Source: a virus. Taken from it: a stretch of 24,093 bases of DNA. Below, piece by piece: positions 13,453 to 22,664 of the stretch. The first letter of the stretch is position 1. The number at the start of each line of letters is the position of its first letter. The DNA lies in the IMG/VR virus record IMGVR_UViG_3300033571_017006, positions 1 to 24,093 of that record; one strand, written 5' to 3'. Position numbers and translations under genes: made by a program. Below the pieces are notes generated by a model that made no database searches, was not told where the DNA came from, and saw only the letters and a list, made by a program, of their open reading frames with translations.

Positions 13453-14954
13453 GCACTCGCTACCGTGACGGCCAGACTGCCTTTCTCGAATCCGGCGTTC
13501 AACCGCTGGAAACGGCCCGCGTCGCCGCTCCTACCGATGACATCGGGCGCGGTTTGATGAGCCTCGGGGCCAGTGGTGCCCGTGTGTTTGCGGAGTACAC
13601 GCGAGTCAACGACGCCCGCGAACTGCTCGAAGCGGAACAGGACATGCAGAAGGCCGCGAATGACTTTGCGGTTTTCCAGGCCAAAAACACGAACGAAAAA
13701 ACATGGCTTCCCGAGTGGCGGCGCATTAGCGCCGAACTCGAAAAGCGCAACGGGCAGCGCCAGCTTTCGGCGGATGGTCGTCTCTCGCTCGCGCAGGGTG
13801 TGGGCCGCTGGGCTACCATGCAGACGGGCCGCGTCCAAGAGCAGGCCTTGAAGCAGACCGCCGCGCGCGCCTTGCAGGCTGGGCAAAACTCCATCAATGC
13901 CGCGATTGAGAACGACGATGCCGACCGCGCCCTTGGGGCAATCACGCTCTTGGAGACTTCCGGCACGATCTTTCCCGAACAAGCGGAGGCAATGCGGCAG
14001 GATGTAAAACGCGCCTTCAAGACTAAGACGGCAGAAAAAGACTTTGAGGATTTGTCGATGATGACAAAAACCAACCCCGCGATGGCGCGAGAGTTGGCCG
14101 ACGAAGGCGTAAAGGCTTCCCGCATTTCTGAACTGCAACGGTTCAAGATTAACGAAATGGCCGACCGTCAGGAGCAGCAAAACCGGACGGAGAGCTTCAA
14201 CACATTCCGCCGTCGCATCGGCGTTGGTGATTTGCCCTCTCCCGATGAACTCAAGGCCGACGCCTCCTTGACGGACCTCGACCGGCAGGAGCTTGTCACG
14301 CTCGCGACCTCGCAGCCCTCAAACGACGAGGAGCTTTTTCAGCGTCAAATCACCGCCATTGGCTCGATGCCGTCGAATGCCGCGCCGTTGGAGCGCGCCA
14401 AGTATGAGGCCTTCCTTGAAGCCAATTTCAGCGGGCCGCATCTCGAACACCTGCGCAGCCTCTACGATGCGCGTTTTGCTTCTGGCGGCATGGAGGCAGT
14501 TCGCACGACGGAGGCCTTTCAGGCGCTCGATTCTGCGGCTTTTGACGAACAGCTACTTGGAGCCTTCAAGGTCGCCAAAACGGACGAAACCGGCAAGCCG
14601 CTTTACCGCAAAAAGGAGGGCTTGTTCTTCAAACGCGACGGCCTTTTTGGCGTCAAGGAAGCGCAGCAACCCGCGCAGGAAGAGCCGGTTTTCGAGGAGG
14701 ATGCGGCCAAGAAAACGGAAGTACTGCGCAAGGTCGCCGAAATCAAAGAGACGATCACGCGCGAAGTGAAGGCCGGAACGCTCAAGACCTCCGAAGAAGT
14801 CTTTTCCCGCATCTCCTCACTGGCCCGCGCGCCTATCAATTCCCGCGCTGCCTCCGAAGTCTTGCCCGCTGCCCTGCTGCTCCTTCCTGAAAACACAGGA
14901 TCGACGCCGCCTAACCTCGACGACATCCTGAAAAAGCATGCCCCAAATCCTTGA
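13449..14954 (+). CDS. internal virion / ejection protein
   Basis: A 501-residue, largely helical soluble protein starting MSTRYRDGQTAFLESGVQPL. It shows the repeated-helix pattern of the middle internal (core) proteins of podoviruses. An example is RVNDARELLEAEQDMQKAAN, then a segment with LPEWRRISAELEKR, then paired helices with acidic and Ala-rich faces (NAAIENDDADRALGAITLLE; IFPEQAEAMRQDVKRAF). The role by analogy with T7 gp15 is to form part of the tube through which DNA enters the cell. No enzymatic motif is visible. It overlaps the giant protein gene by 17 bases in another frame, so the pair is probably co-translated. Confidence 0.72.
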   Translation: MSTRYRDGQTAFLESGVQPLETARVAAPTDDIGRGLMSLGASGARVFAEYTRVNDARELLEAEQDMQKAANDFAVFQAKNTNEKTWLPEWRRISAELEKRNGQRQLSADGRLSLAQGVGRWATMQTGRVQEQALKQTAARALQAGQNSINAAIENDDADRALGAITLLETSGTIFPEQAEAMRQDVKRAFKTKTAEKDFEDLSMMTKTNPAMARELADEGVKASRISELQRFKINEMADRQEQQNRTESFNTFRRRIGVGDLPSPDELKADASLTDLDRQELVTLATSQPSNDEELFQRQITAIGSMPSNAAPLERAKYEAFLEANFSGPHLEHLRSLYDARFASGGMEAVRTTEAFQALDSAAFDEQLLGAFKVAKTDETGKPLYRKKEGLFFKRDGLFGVKEAQQPAQEEPVFEEDAAKKTEVLRKVAEIKETITREVKAGTLKTSEEVFSRISSLARAPINSRAASEVLPAALLLLPENTGSTPPNLDDILKKHAPNP

Positions 14955-17900
14955 GAGTGAAGCCTTCGCGCTGGCGCAAGGCATCGACGCCATGACGCCC
15001 GAGAACCAAGCGCGTGCCGCTGACGTGCTGCGCCGGTATCGGGAGCAGCAACGCGAATACGGTTTACCCGATTTCCCGACCGCCGAACAGCAACGCCGCG
15101 AAGGTGAAGATCGCTACTTTTCCCTGTTCGACGACCTCAAGAACGTCGATGCCGCCTCGCCGTCGTTCTCGACTGGCCTACGTCTTTCGGCAAATCCCGA
15201 TGCCGACCGGGCGCGGGTCGTCAATACGGCCTTTCTGGCTCGCCAGTATGGCAAGACGGCAGAGGAAGTTTCGCGCGCCTTCCCGTTCTTTCGTGATGAC
15301 TTCGCGGCCAAGTCCGGCGCTGAACCGGGCCTCGAAGATGCGGCCTTTTACCAGCACGCCGCCAAGATCGCGAAGGGCCAGAAGGCCACGCGCGACGTGC
15401 AGGAGCGTTCCCTAAACGAAGGGTTCCGCGCTGCCGTCGAGGGCATGGGGAGCCTCGAAAAGCTGGCCGAAGTCCGCGCGCTGGCGGCGGGCAACACCGA
15501 CAATGAAATTGACGCCAAGGCGTTCCTTTCGGCCTACGAGCAGACACAGGCCATCATGAGCAAGCACGCGGGTTTCATCCGCGAGTTTTCCGACGCCATC
15601 GCGTCCGACATGGACGGCGGGCAAGTTGACCTCGGGCCGCTGAATGAACGGTTGCTCGACCTGCCCGGAACGGAGCGCCGTCTTGTGCTGGCGGCTCTGC
15701 GCATGCAGGCCGAAAAGGGCGGCGAGAAGGTCAAGGAGGCCAAGGGCGGAGAGAATCAAGGCTCGCAGGCCGCTAAGTCGTTCGCGGAAATCCTGACGCT
15801 TGGGCAGTATCGCGAGGGGAAATTCTTTCAACAGACCGGCGAGGCAGCGGCGCGCATTGCCAGCAACGCCGCCTTTACCGCTGCCGACATCGAACGCAAA
15901 ATCGAGTCCGTTTCAGAAAACAACATCAAGCAAGGCCTCTTTGATGGATCGCAGGGCGTCCGCTTCTCGGGAACGGAAATCAAAACGCCCGAACAGGCGC
16001 GAAAGTATGTTCGTGAAGCTATCTCCTACAGCATGGCAACGGAGGCCTCGGCCTCTGGCGCTGGCCCTGCGGGCGCTGGCGGCTTTGCGATGGCCGATGA
16101 TCGAAACATTGTCACGCTGGATGCCGACGCTCAAAAGCTCATCCGTGACGCCAAGGACCGCGAATTGAAGCGCCTGCGCGTCTCGAATGAAATTCGCTCC
16201 ATCGGCGAAACCGCCGACCCTATCCCGAACGTCTTTGCCTCGACGATTGGCACCAGTGGCGCGGCGCTGGGCCTCATGGCAGCAACGCGCGGCTTTGCGG
16301 CCCCTATGCTGCTGAATGCGTATTCCAATATCGAATACAATGACTTGAGCCTGAAATATCCGCAGATGACCAGCGCGGACAAGAAGCTCGTCGCGGGCGT
16401 TTCCGCTGCGGTTCAAACGGCGCTTGATTACGTGGGCGTGAAGGCACTCGACAAGCTGCCCGGTATCAAGAGCCTCGTTTCGCAACCGTTCACGCGGCAG
16501 CTTGCCACGCGCGCATTGGCTCGCGGTGGCGTCTCGTTCGCGTCTGAGAACGTCGTCGAAGCCGCGCAGGACATCGCAACGCCTGCCATCATTGAAGCCC
16601 TGCGAGTGGACGCTCCCGGCTTTGATGCGGCGGCGGAGGCACGCGACTTCTGGAAGGGCCGCGCCGACGTGGCGATTGGACTGCTTCCCCTGACGCTTGT
16701 GGGCATCGGGGCCGCGTCCGTGAACGAGTATCGCGGCGCGAAAGAGCTGCTGACGTGGAACGACCAACTCGGGGCCGCTGGCGTGGTGGAAACCGATCGC
16801 GTCGCCATCATTGAAGCCGCGCAGGCGGGCAATACCTCGCAGGCGCAAACGATCCTTCGCGAGTCCTGGGGCCGTCGTTCTCCCGAAGTCGCCGCCGAAT
16901 ATCAGGACGCCATGAGTCAGCGCCAGAACGACCTCGCCAGCGCGACGGCAGAGCTTGAACGCCTCGGCGCTATGCCGACCCTCGCGCGCGATGCGGACGG
17001 CTGGACGGTGACGAGTGACGGCAAGACGGCCAAGTTTGCAACGTGGGAAGAGGCCCGCGATGTCGCGACCGCTGCCATGAACGACATGGAGCGGGCACAG
17101 GCTGAGCTTGTGGCCTCGCTGGCCGACAGCTTCCTTGGATCGACTCCCGGCTTCCTCAAGGGCGAGCGCGTGGAGTTCCGGCCCAAATCCGAAACGCTGA
17201 CGGATCGCGTCAACGCGGGAGCCATGACGCCCGAACAGGCCATGGAGGCAGCGGTTGCCGGTGGCGTCATCAAGGGCGCGACGATGGCGGAGGCTCGCGC
17301 GATTGCGGGCGAAGTCTTTGGCGGGCAGGATGCCAGCGCGCGCGCCATGCAGTTCCGCCAGGATGTCGAACGGATCGCGGTCCTTGGCCGGAACACGGTC
17401 CAAGACGGTCAATCGCGCAGCGTCGTCAATGCAGCCGGGAACGAGCGCGCATTCTTGACCGCCGTGGAGGAAATCACGGAAGGACGCTGGAAGGCGGGCC
17501 TTGAACGTCGCGCCTTCACGAAAGAGATGGGCGTCCGCTGGGTGCAGCTCGCTGAATCGGCCACGGGTGAAGCCTTCCTCGAAGGCTCGACGTGGGACGA
17601 AATCGCCGCTTCATCGGAAACGGCTCCTCGCGCGCTGACGGAAGCCATCAGTCGTGTGGTTGTGGCCGATGTCCTCGGACGCATGCGGGAGGGTAAGCGC
17701 ATCGGTCCTGGCGCTGTCTCGCGCGGCCTGAACCTGAACGACCGCGAGCAATCGGCACTTACCGCCATCCTCGATGCTTTCCGTAAGCTGTTCCGCGCCC
17801 TGCTCGAAACGGCCTCGAAGCTCGCCAAAGCACGCCAAGAGGGTAAGCTTGGCGGTGAATACGACGCGCTTTTTGATGCCCTGACGGGTGGCAGTTCGCA

Positions 17901-20900
17901 GCTTGAACACGACGCGGGCGCGGCCAAAGAAGCGGACGCCATCGCGGCGGAGGCCGTCGATACTTCCGGCTATTCGCCCGAGAATCCGGGGCCGAATGGC
18001 GAGACGTTTTCGATGTCTCGCGCCGTTCCTGCTGACGCCTCAAAGGTCGTCCAAATGCCGGACGGCGCGCAGCTTGTCGGCCCTACCACGTTCAGCATTC
18101 GAGCCTATCACGGCACGCCGCACAAGGTCGATAAGTTCACGACGGCCAAGATCGGCACGGGCGAGGGCGCGCAGGCTTACGGGTGGGGGCTTTACTTTGC
18201 TGAGAACGAAGGGGTTGCGGCAGAGTATCAGAAACGTCTAGGTGCTACTGCTTGGAAACTCATTGCAGAATACCCAAGCGTGAGCGCAGAGGCAGCCTAT
18301 AAAGCCAAAGGAACACTTGGCTATAAAGGAAACAAACTGGACGCTAAAAGAGAAATTCAATCAGAGCTTCGTGACGGCATTATTACCCAAGAGGTAGCCG
18401 ATGAGGCCATTTATCTGATCGACACAGCCGAAGGTGGCGGAGGCAACCTCTACACCGTCGAACTCCTGCCGGACGGGGATCAGTTCTTGGATTGGGACAA
18501 GCCGCTGTCAGATCAGAGTGAGAAGGTGAAGGCGGCCATGCGTGAATACATTGCCAAAAACCGTCCCGCTTACTCTTGGGATCGCGCACAAGACCTTGAA
18601 GGGCAAAAGCTGTATATTTTCGGGCTTCCATCAGGTAATCGCGAGGCAACAAGCAAAGCGTTTGCTGAATCCGGCATCCCCGGCATTCGCTACCTAGACG
18701 GCGGCAGTCGCCCCGCGAATGTGATGGATGCGAGGCTTCTGCAAGTCTTTGAGCAGAACAACTACGATGTGGAAAAGACGGTCGCTCAAATGATGCGAAG
18801 TGTTTACAACACACCGAAAAAGAAAGAAGCCATCGCCCGGAACTACCGGGAGCAGCTTGAGAAAGGTAAACCGACGCGGAACTACGTCATCTTTGACGAA
18901 AACCTAGTTCGCATCCTCGAAGAGAACGGGAAGCCGGTCGAGGGCGAGACGTTCAGCCTCCGCCCCGGCGATTTTGCCGCCCGCATGGAGGCCAAGTTCT
19001 CGCTCTTTCAAGCCAAGCCGGAATTGCGCCTTGCCATCGCGCAGGTCGCGAAGGAGCGCGCGCTTCGCCTTGGTGCCGAGTGGATCGCCAAAGGTGACGT
19101 GATCCGCACGGCTAAAGACATCGGCAAAGAACAGGCCTTCCGCGAGGCGGACGGCTTCGACCGGCGCATGACGGCCTATCTTGACGGCCTTTTCGAGAGC
19201 GCGCGGCAAACGCTCGAATTTGAACCGTCCGCGCTCGAAGGTGATCCGCTGGTTGCGGCGATGCTGGACGAGGGAAAATTGATGAGTCGAAGCACTGCCG
19301 TAAAAAACGGGGTGAAGAATCTCGATGAATACGACGGCGTTCCGTGGCTTCCGCCTGCGTGGTATTCCAAGGGTGCGGGAATCACTCCCGGCAAGATGGC
19401 GAAGGCTCTTCACGATGGGCCGCAGGATCAAGGCGGGCCGCTGCGTGGAGACTCGGCACAAGAGCTTTGGGATTCATTGGCCGAAGTCATCGCCTCTACC
19501 CGCAAAGACAAGGCCGCGCATCGTGAAGCCGTGCAGGCCTACAAAGACGCTCAGAAGGTCGCGAAGGCAGAAGCCAAGGCAGAGGCGGAGGCCTGGGCGA
19601 ATCAAGCCCGCGAGACAGCCGGAAGCCCGAAGGCGCAACGCGACATGCTGAAAGCGGCTCTGCGCACGCTGGACGGCATTCTTGCGGCGGCTCCGCCCGA
19701 AGTCCGCGCCCGCGTGGGCGGATATGTGAAGCTCGCAGGTCTGGCGACCGATGAAGCCATGCTGGCCGAAATCGAACGCCGTATCGACAAGATGAACCGT
19801 GAGCTTGAGAAGTATCTCAAGAAGGAAGCCGTTCGCGAAATCGAGAAGCTGTTCAAGAAGGCCCGTCCCGACATGGAGGCCGGAAAGAAGGGCAAGGGCA
19901 AGGATGCGGACATGCACGCTCTTTTTGCTGCCGCCGAAGCTGCCGCCGACATGGACGCGCTGGCTGTCGCTGGCCGTCTGGCCGATCTTGACGCCCGGAT
20001 TGCTTCCGGGGAACTGACGCCTGAACAGGAAGTTTTGGCCGTCACGGAGCGCGGTCTTGTCGAGCTTGTGGGCGATTTGAAAAATGCCGACTCGGGCCGT
20101 GCCTTCTCGGCGCTTGATAGCCTGCGCGACATCTATCAGGGCGCATGGCTGAAATGGAAGCTGGCCGAAATCGAGCGGAAGGAACGCCGCGCCGGGATGC
20201 GGCAAGACTTCATTGTCGCCACCGGCAAAGCGGGCTTGAAGCCGGAACGCGACGCGGCAGACAATGAGGCCAAGGAGGCAGTCGGGCGCTTGAAGGGTAG
20301 CTGGCTCTCCCTGTCGTCGCTGCATCAGGTTCTCTCGTATGTGTTCGGCCTCAAGAGTTCGCGCGTTGACGCGCTTGTGGATGCGGAGCGCGAGGCATCG
20401 AGCAAGTATGAGGACGAATCCCAAAAGCTCGGCGATGAGGTCGAGGCGCTGTTTTCCGAGATGGGCGGCGGTTCCGTGCTCGAAGGTGAACGCCTGCGCT
20501 ACCGTTTGGCGCAACGCACCATCAAGACCGACAAGGGCGAACTCTCGCAGCTCGAAGCCATCCAAGCCCTGCTCATGTGGAGGCAGGAGGACGGCAAGCG
20601 CCACATGGAAGGCACCCGGAACGAGAACAATGAAGTCACGTCGAAGTGGTCCTACGATCAGGCATGGATCGACGAAATCGAGGCCGCGTTGACGCCCGAA
20701 GCTCGCCGCGTCATGGCCTTTATCTCGGAGCGATACGCCGCCGAATGGGCAACCCTGAATCCGCTCTACCGCGCCCGCTACGGCGTCAACATGCCGCATC
20801 ATGACGCCTACGCGCCTATCACGGTCACGCCCGCGCAGACCAAGGCGGGCGAGGTCGTTGATCCCGTGACCGGCTCGGCAGTGTCGGGCGGCTCCATCCT

Positions 20901-22158
20901 GACGCCCGGAAGTCTGCGCACACGTAGCCGCAACGCCATCGCGGAGCCTGAGTTTCGCGACGCTCTCCAAACCCTGATCCTACACAACCGGCAGATTGCC
21001 TACTGGAAGGCCTACTATGACTTGGCCGTCGAGATGAACGCCGTCTTGGGTAATCGCGAGGTCTTGAACGCCGTGCATGCCAGCGGGGGCAAGAATGCCT
21101 CCTCGGCTCTGCGGCAGTGGGTGGACGCCATCGCGCAGGGCGGTTTTCGCGATGCCTCGAACCAGCTTGCCTTCAATCGCGGGATTGCGAACATGGCGCA
21201 GAATGCCGCCACGATGGCGCTGCTGGGCAAAGCCGGAACGCTGGCAATTCAAAGCACCCAGCTTGCCGCCTCGGCGCTGCTGATCCCGACCGGCTCCTTT
21301 GTGCTTCGCTTCGGAAAGCTCTTGGCGGGCCGTCTCGGCTGGCGGGATGCCATCAAGAGCGATTTTATTCAGCGCCGCTACAAGGCCGCGCCTGCCATCG
21401 TGCGCCAAGCTCTCGACAACCTGAGCGGCGCGCAGAACCCCAGCGCGGCCAAGTATTACGCGACCCAGCTAGGCAAGCTGCTTTCGGGCGCGGATGCGTT
21501 CTTTACGGCGGGAAGCTATGCCATCCTGCTAGACTACCATCGCGGCCAAGGCAGGGCGGCGGGCATGACTGGCGCGGAGCTGGACGCCTACGCGCATCGC
21601 GAGGCAGAACGCGGCGTCGAGCAAGTCGCGCAGCCTACCCGCATGGCGACGCGCTCCCTGTGGGAAGTAACGGCCATGCACCCGGCTCTAAAGTCCGTCT
21701 TTGCCTACTCGTCGGAGGCGCGGCAAAAGATCGCCTATCTTGGTTGGAGCCTGCTGAATGCCAAGAAAGACCCGCAGGCGGCGGGCAGGACTGTCATGGT
21801 TTCACTCCTCATGGCGGCGGCGGGCGTTGTGATCCGCAACGCCTGGAAGGACATGAAGGGCGATGACGACGAGGAGAAATGGAGTCTGCCGCGAATCTCG
21901 GGCGCGATGCTCTACGGCATGGTTTCCGGCATCCCGCTCATCGGAGATATGTTCGGGGAAAGCGGGCAGTTTAGTGCGGTCAAGTATGCGGCCTTTTCAG
22001 CTCAAGACATCGCCGAAGGAGACGGCGACTTGAAAGATTGGTGGAACGTCTTCCAAGCGGCGGGCCTGTTCAGTTCCGACATTGCGGCTATTGTGGCACT
22101 GGCCAATGCTGGCGTAGATGCGGCTAAAGTGATTGAAGCCACTCAAACAGGGCAATGA
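14938..22158 (+). CDS. giant ejection protein with ADP-ribosyltransferase-like domain
   Basis: A 2,406-residue protein in the place of the large internal protein (T7 gp16 position). Residues 1-400 are helical and charged. Hydrophobic stretches lie near 430-458, 581-597 and 2285-2303, the last in a C-terminal part resembling membrane-interacting ejection proteins. Residues 1055-1333 form an ADP-ribosyltransferase-like domain: RAYHGTPH (H1058), GTGEGAQAYGWGLYFAENE (the GxGLYFA pattern of H-Y-E transferases) and RNYVIFDENLVRI at the end. The third catalytic residue is not certain. TFS(M/I/L) motifs flank this domain (1023, 1051, 1338). No lytic transglycosylase motif was found. The domain centre is AT-richer (about 46% GC in 180 bases) than its flanks. 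The multi-domain design fits large polyvalent phage proteins delivered with DNA. Confidence 0.82.
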   Translation: MPQILESEAFALAQGIDAMTPENQARAADVLRRYREQQREYGLPDFPTAEQQRREGEDRYFSLFDDLKNVDAASPSFSTGLRLSANPDADRARVVNTAFLARQYGKTAEEVSRAFPFFRDDFAAKSGAEPGLEDAAFYQHAAKIAKGQKATRDVQERSLNEGFRAAVEGMGSLEKLAEVRALAAGNTDNEIDAKAFLSAYEQTQAIMSKHAGFIREFSDAIASDMDGGQVDLGPLNERLLDLPGTERRLVLAALRMQAEKGGEKVKEAKGGENQGSQAAKSFAEILTLGQYREGKFFQQTGEAAARIASNAAFTAADIERKIESVSENNIKQGLFDGSQGVRFSGTEIKTPEQARKYVREAISYSMATEASASGAGPAGAGGFAMADDRNIVTLDADAQKLIRDAKDRELKRLRVSNEIRSIGETADPIPNVFASTIGTSGAALGLMAATRGFAAPMLLNAYSNIEYNDLSLKYPQMTSADKKLVAGVSAAVQTALDYVGVKALDKLPGIKSLVSQPFTRQLATRALARGGVSFASENVVEAAQDIATPAIIEALRVDAPGFDAAAEARDFWKGRADVAIGLLPLTLVGIGAASVNEYRGAKELLTWNDQLGAAGVVETDRVAIIEAAQAGNTSQAQTILRESWGRRSPEVAAEYQDAMSQRQNDLASATAELERLGAMPTLARDADGWTVTSDGKTAKFATWEEARDVATAAMNDMERAQAELVASLADSFLGSTPGFLKGERVEFRPKSETLTDRVNAGAMTPEQAMEAAVAGGVIKGATMAEARAIAGEVFGGQDASARAMQFRQDVERIAVLGRNTVQDGQSRSVVNAAGNERAFLTAVEEITEGRWKAGLERRAFTKEMGVRWVQLAESATGEAFLEGSTWDEIAASSETAPRALTEAISRVVVADVLGRMREGKRIGPGAVSRGLNLNDREQSALTAILDAFRKLFRALLETASKLAKARQEGKLGGEYDALFDALTGGSSQLEHDAGAAKEADAIAAEAVDTSGYSPENPGPNGETFSMSRAVPADASKVVQMPDGAQLVGPTTFSIRAYHGTPHKVDKFTTAKIGTGEGAQAYGWGLYFAENEGVAAEYQKRLGATAWKLIAEYPSVSAEAAYKAKGTLGYKGNKLDAKREIQSELRDGIITQEVADEAIYLIDTAEGGGGNLYTVELLPDGDQFLDWDKPLSDQSEKVKAAMREYIAKNRPAYSWDRAQDLEGQKLYIFGLPSGNREATSKAFAESGIPGIRYLDGGSRPANVMDARLLQVFEQNNYDVEKTVAQMMRSVYNTPKKKEAIARNYREQLEKGKPTRNYVIFDENLVRILEENGKPVEGETFSLRPGDFAARMEAKFSLFQAKPELRLAIAQVAKERALRLGAEWIAKGDVIRTAKDIGKEQAFREADGFDRRMTAYLDGLFESARQTLEFEPSALEGDPLVAAMLDEGKLMSRSTAVKNGVKNLDEYDGVPWLPPAWYSKGAGITPGKMAKALHDGPQDQGGPLRGDSAQELWDSLAEVIASTRKDKAAHREAVQAYKDAQKVAKAEAKAEAEAWANQARETAGSPKAQRDMLKAALRTLDGILAAAPPEVRARVGGYVKLAGLATDEAMLAEIERRIDKMNRELEKYLKKEAVREIEKLFKKARPDMEAGKKGKGKDADMHALFAAAEAAADMDALAVAGRLADLDARIASGELTPEQEVLAVTERGLVELVGDLKNADSGRAFSALDSLRDIYQGAWLKWKLAEIERKERRAGMRQDFIVATGKAGLKPERDAADNEAKEAVGRLKGSWLSLSSLHQVLSYVFGLKSSRVDALVDAEREASSKYEDESQKLGDEVEALFSEMGGGSVLEGERLRYRLAQRTIKTDKGELSQLEAIQALLMWRQEDGKRHMEGTRNENNEVTSKWSYDQAWIDEIEAALTPEARRVMAFISERYAAEWATLNPLYRARYGVNMPHHDAYAPITVTPAQTKAGEVVDPVTGSAVSGGSILTPGSLRTRSRNAIAEPEFRDALQTLILHNRQIAYWKAYYDLAVEMNAVLGNREVLNAVHASGGKNASSALRQWVDAIAQGGFRDASNQLAFNRGIANMAQNAATMALLGKAGTLAIQSTQLAASALLIPTGSFVLRFGKLLAGRLGWRDAIKSDFIQRRYKAAPAIVRQALDNLSGAQNPSAAKYYATQLGKLLSGADAFFTAGSYAILLDYHRGQGRAAGMTGAELDAYAHREAERGVEQVAQPTRMATRSLWEVTAMHPALKSVFAYSSEARQKIAYLGWSLLNAKKDPQAAGRTVMVSLLMAAAGVVIRNAWKDMKGDDDEEKWSLPRISGAMLYGMVSGIPLIGDMFGESGQFSAVKYAAFSAQDIAEGDGDLKDWWNVFQAAGLFSSDIAAIVALANAGVDAAKVIEATQTGQ
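18100..18954 (+). other. ADP-ribosyltransferase-like domain in the giant protein
   Basis: Residues 1055-1339 of the giant protein. The transferase signatures are at its two ends: YHGTPH with GLYFAEN (1057-1095), and the terminal NYVIFDE block. Between them is a long insert (about 1100-1165) with Lys/Glu-rich sequence and lower GC (18241-18420: 83 of 180 bases G or C; 18061-18120: 40 of 60). Segment SGIPGIRYLDGGSR is also seen in related phage domains. Confidence 0.7.
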
Positions 22159-22288
22159 CCAGACGGCCCGCCAGATAGAGGGGGCCGTAGATCACAGTCG
22201 CGAAGAAGATGAGCCAGAAAATGCCCTTGCCCCCGCCGTCCCAAAGTTCGCGGGCTTCAATCTTGATGGCTTCTTTGATTCGGTTCAC
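22124..22288 (-). CDS. 54-residue membrane protein, antisense, holin-like
   Basis: On the minus strand a GTG at 22288-22286 opens a 54-codon frame ending with TAG at 22126-22124. The product starts with a charged helix (MNRIKEAIKIEARELWDGGG when GTG is read as Met). A hydrophobic, aromatic stretch follows, GIFWLIFFATVIYGPLYLAG with RLVIALFEWL, that would cross the membrane once or as a tight hairpin, and it ends QSL. GGGGAG stands nine bases before the GTG, a better ribosome site than almost any plus-strand gene has. Third codon positions are G or C in 37 of 54 codons, as expected for phage genes. It overlaps the last 35 bases of the giant gene, tail to tail. A holin or other small lysis protein is possible; the family is unknown. 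Confidence 0.6.
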   Translation of the reverse strand: MNRIKEAIKIEARELWDGGGKGIFWLIFFATVIYGPLYLAGRLVIALFEWLQSL

Positions 22289-22382
22289 GCCGCAAGTCTC
22301 CCCGACCGCCTGCCCGCTGTCACGTCAAAAATGCCCGTAGCCGGGACTTGACACGCCCGCGCCCGTTTCCCCGAAGTTCCGC
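22289..22382. other. intergenic hairpin and TTGACA before the spike genes
   Basis: This 94-base gap contains a hairpin-like repeat: GTCAA (22324-22328) with TTGAC (22348-22352), and inside it CCCG/CGGG (22334-22337, 22342-22345) with loop TAGC. TTGACA at 22348-22353 could be a -35 box for the spike genes, but no -10 is visible. The sequence also includes the ribosome site of the minus-strand gene. Confidence 0.3.
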
Positions 22383-22664
22383 ATGACCAACGCGGCCTTT
22401 CTTACCTCCGTTCAAACCAGCGCCACGGGAACGAATTTCGTGACCTTCCCGGCCTACGTCTGCGATGGCGTCCACGTCATCAACAACACGGGCACGACGC
22501 TTGCGTTCAAGCGCGGCAGCGATTCGGCGACCTTCGAGCTTCCGACTGGCTCCGGTTATTCGTTCTACGGCATCACGAACGCGAACCAGATTTCCGTCAA
22601 GCGTGCCGATGACTCGAACACGCAAGTCACCCTCAAGAGCATCGAGGCCGAATATCTGTCATGA
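22383..22664 (+). CDS. small beta-rich protein next to tail spike
   Basis: A 93-residue protein with alternating hydrophobic residues typical of a small beta-sandwich: MTNAAFLTSVQTSATGTNFV, then VCDGVHVINNTGTTLAFKRG, SGYSFYGITNANQISVKRAD and a final TLKSIEAEYLS. Small proteins with a V.NNTG..L.F.RG and ITNANQISVKR pattern are found beside receptor-binding genes in other phages; they may be adaptors or minor tail proteins. The stop overlaps the spike start as ATGA, tying the two together. The leader is C-rich, with no Shine-Dalgarno sequence. Confidence 0.65.
   Translation: MTNAAFLTSVQTSATGTNFVTFPAYVCDGVHVINNTGTTLAFKRGSDSATFELPTGSGYSFYGITNANQISVKRADDSNTQVTLKSIEAEYLS

Noticed and set aside
15913-17412. 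499-codon minus-strand frame opposite the giant gene
   Set aside because: Arg/Gly/His-rich shadow composition and no recognisable domain.
22133-22351. 72-codon plus-strand frame in the gap after the giant gene
   Set aside because: It is opposite the minus-strand membrane gene, whose composition and ribosome site are much more convincing.
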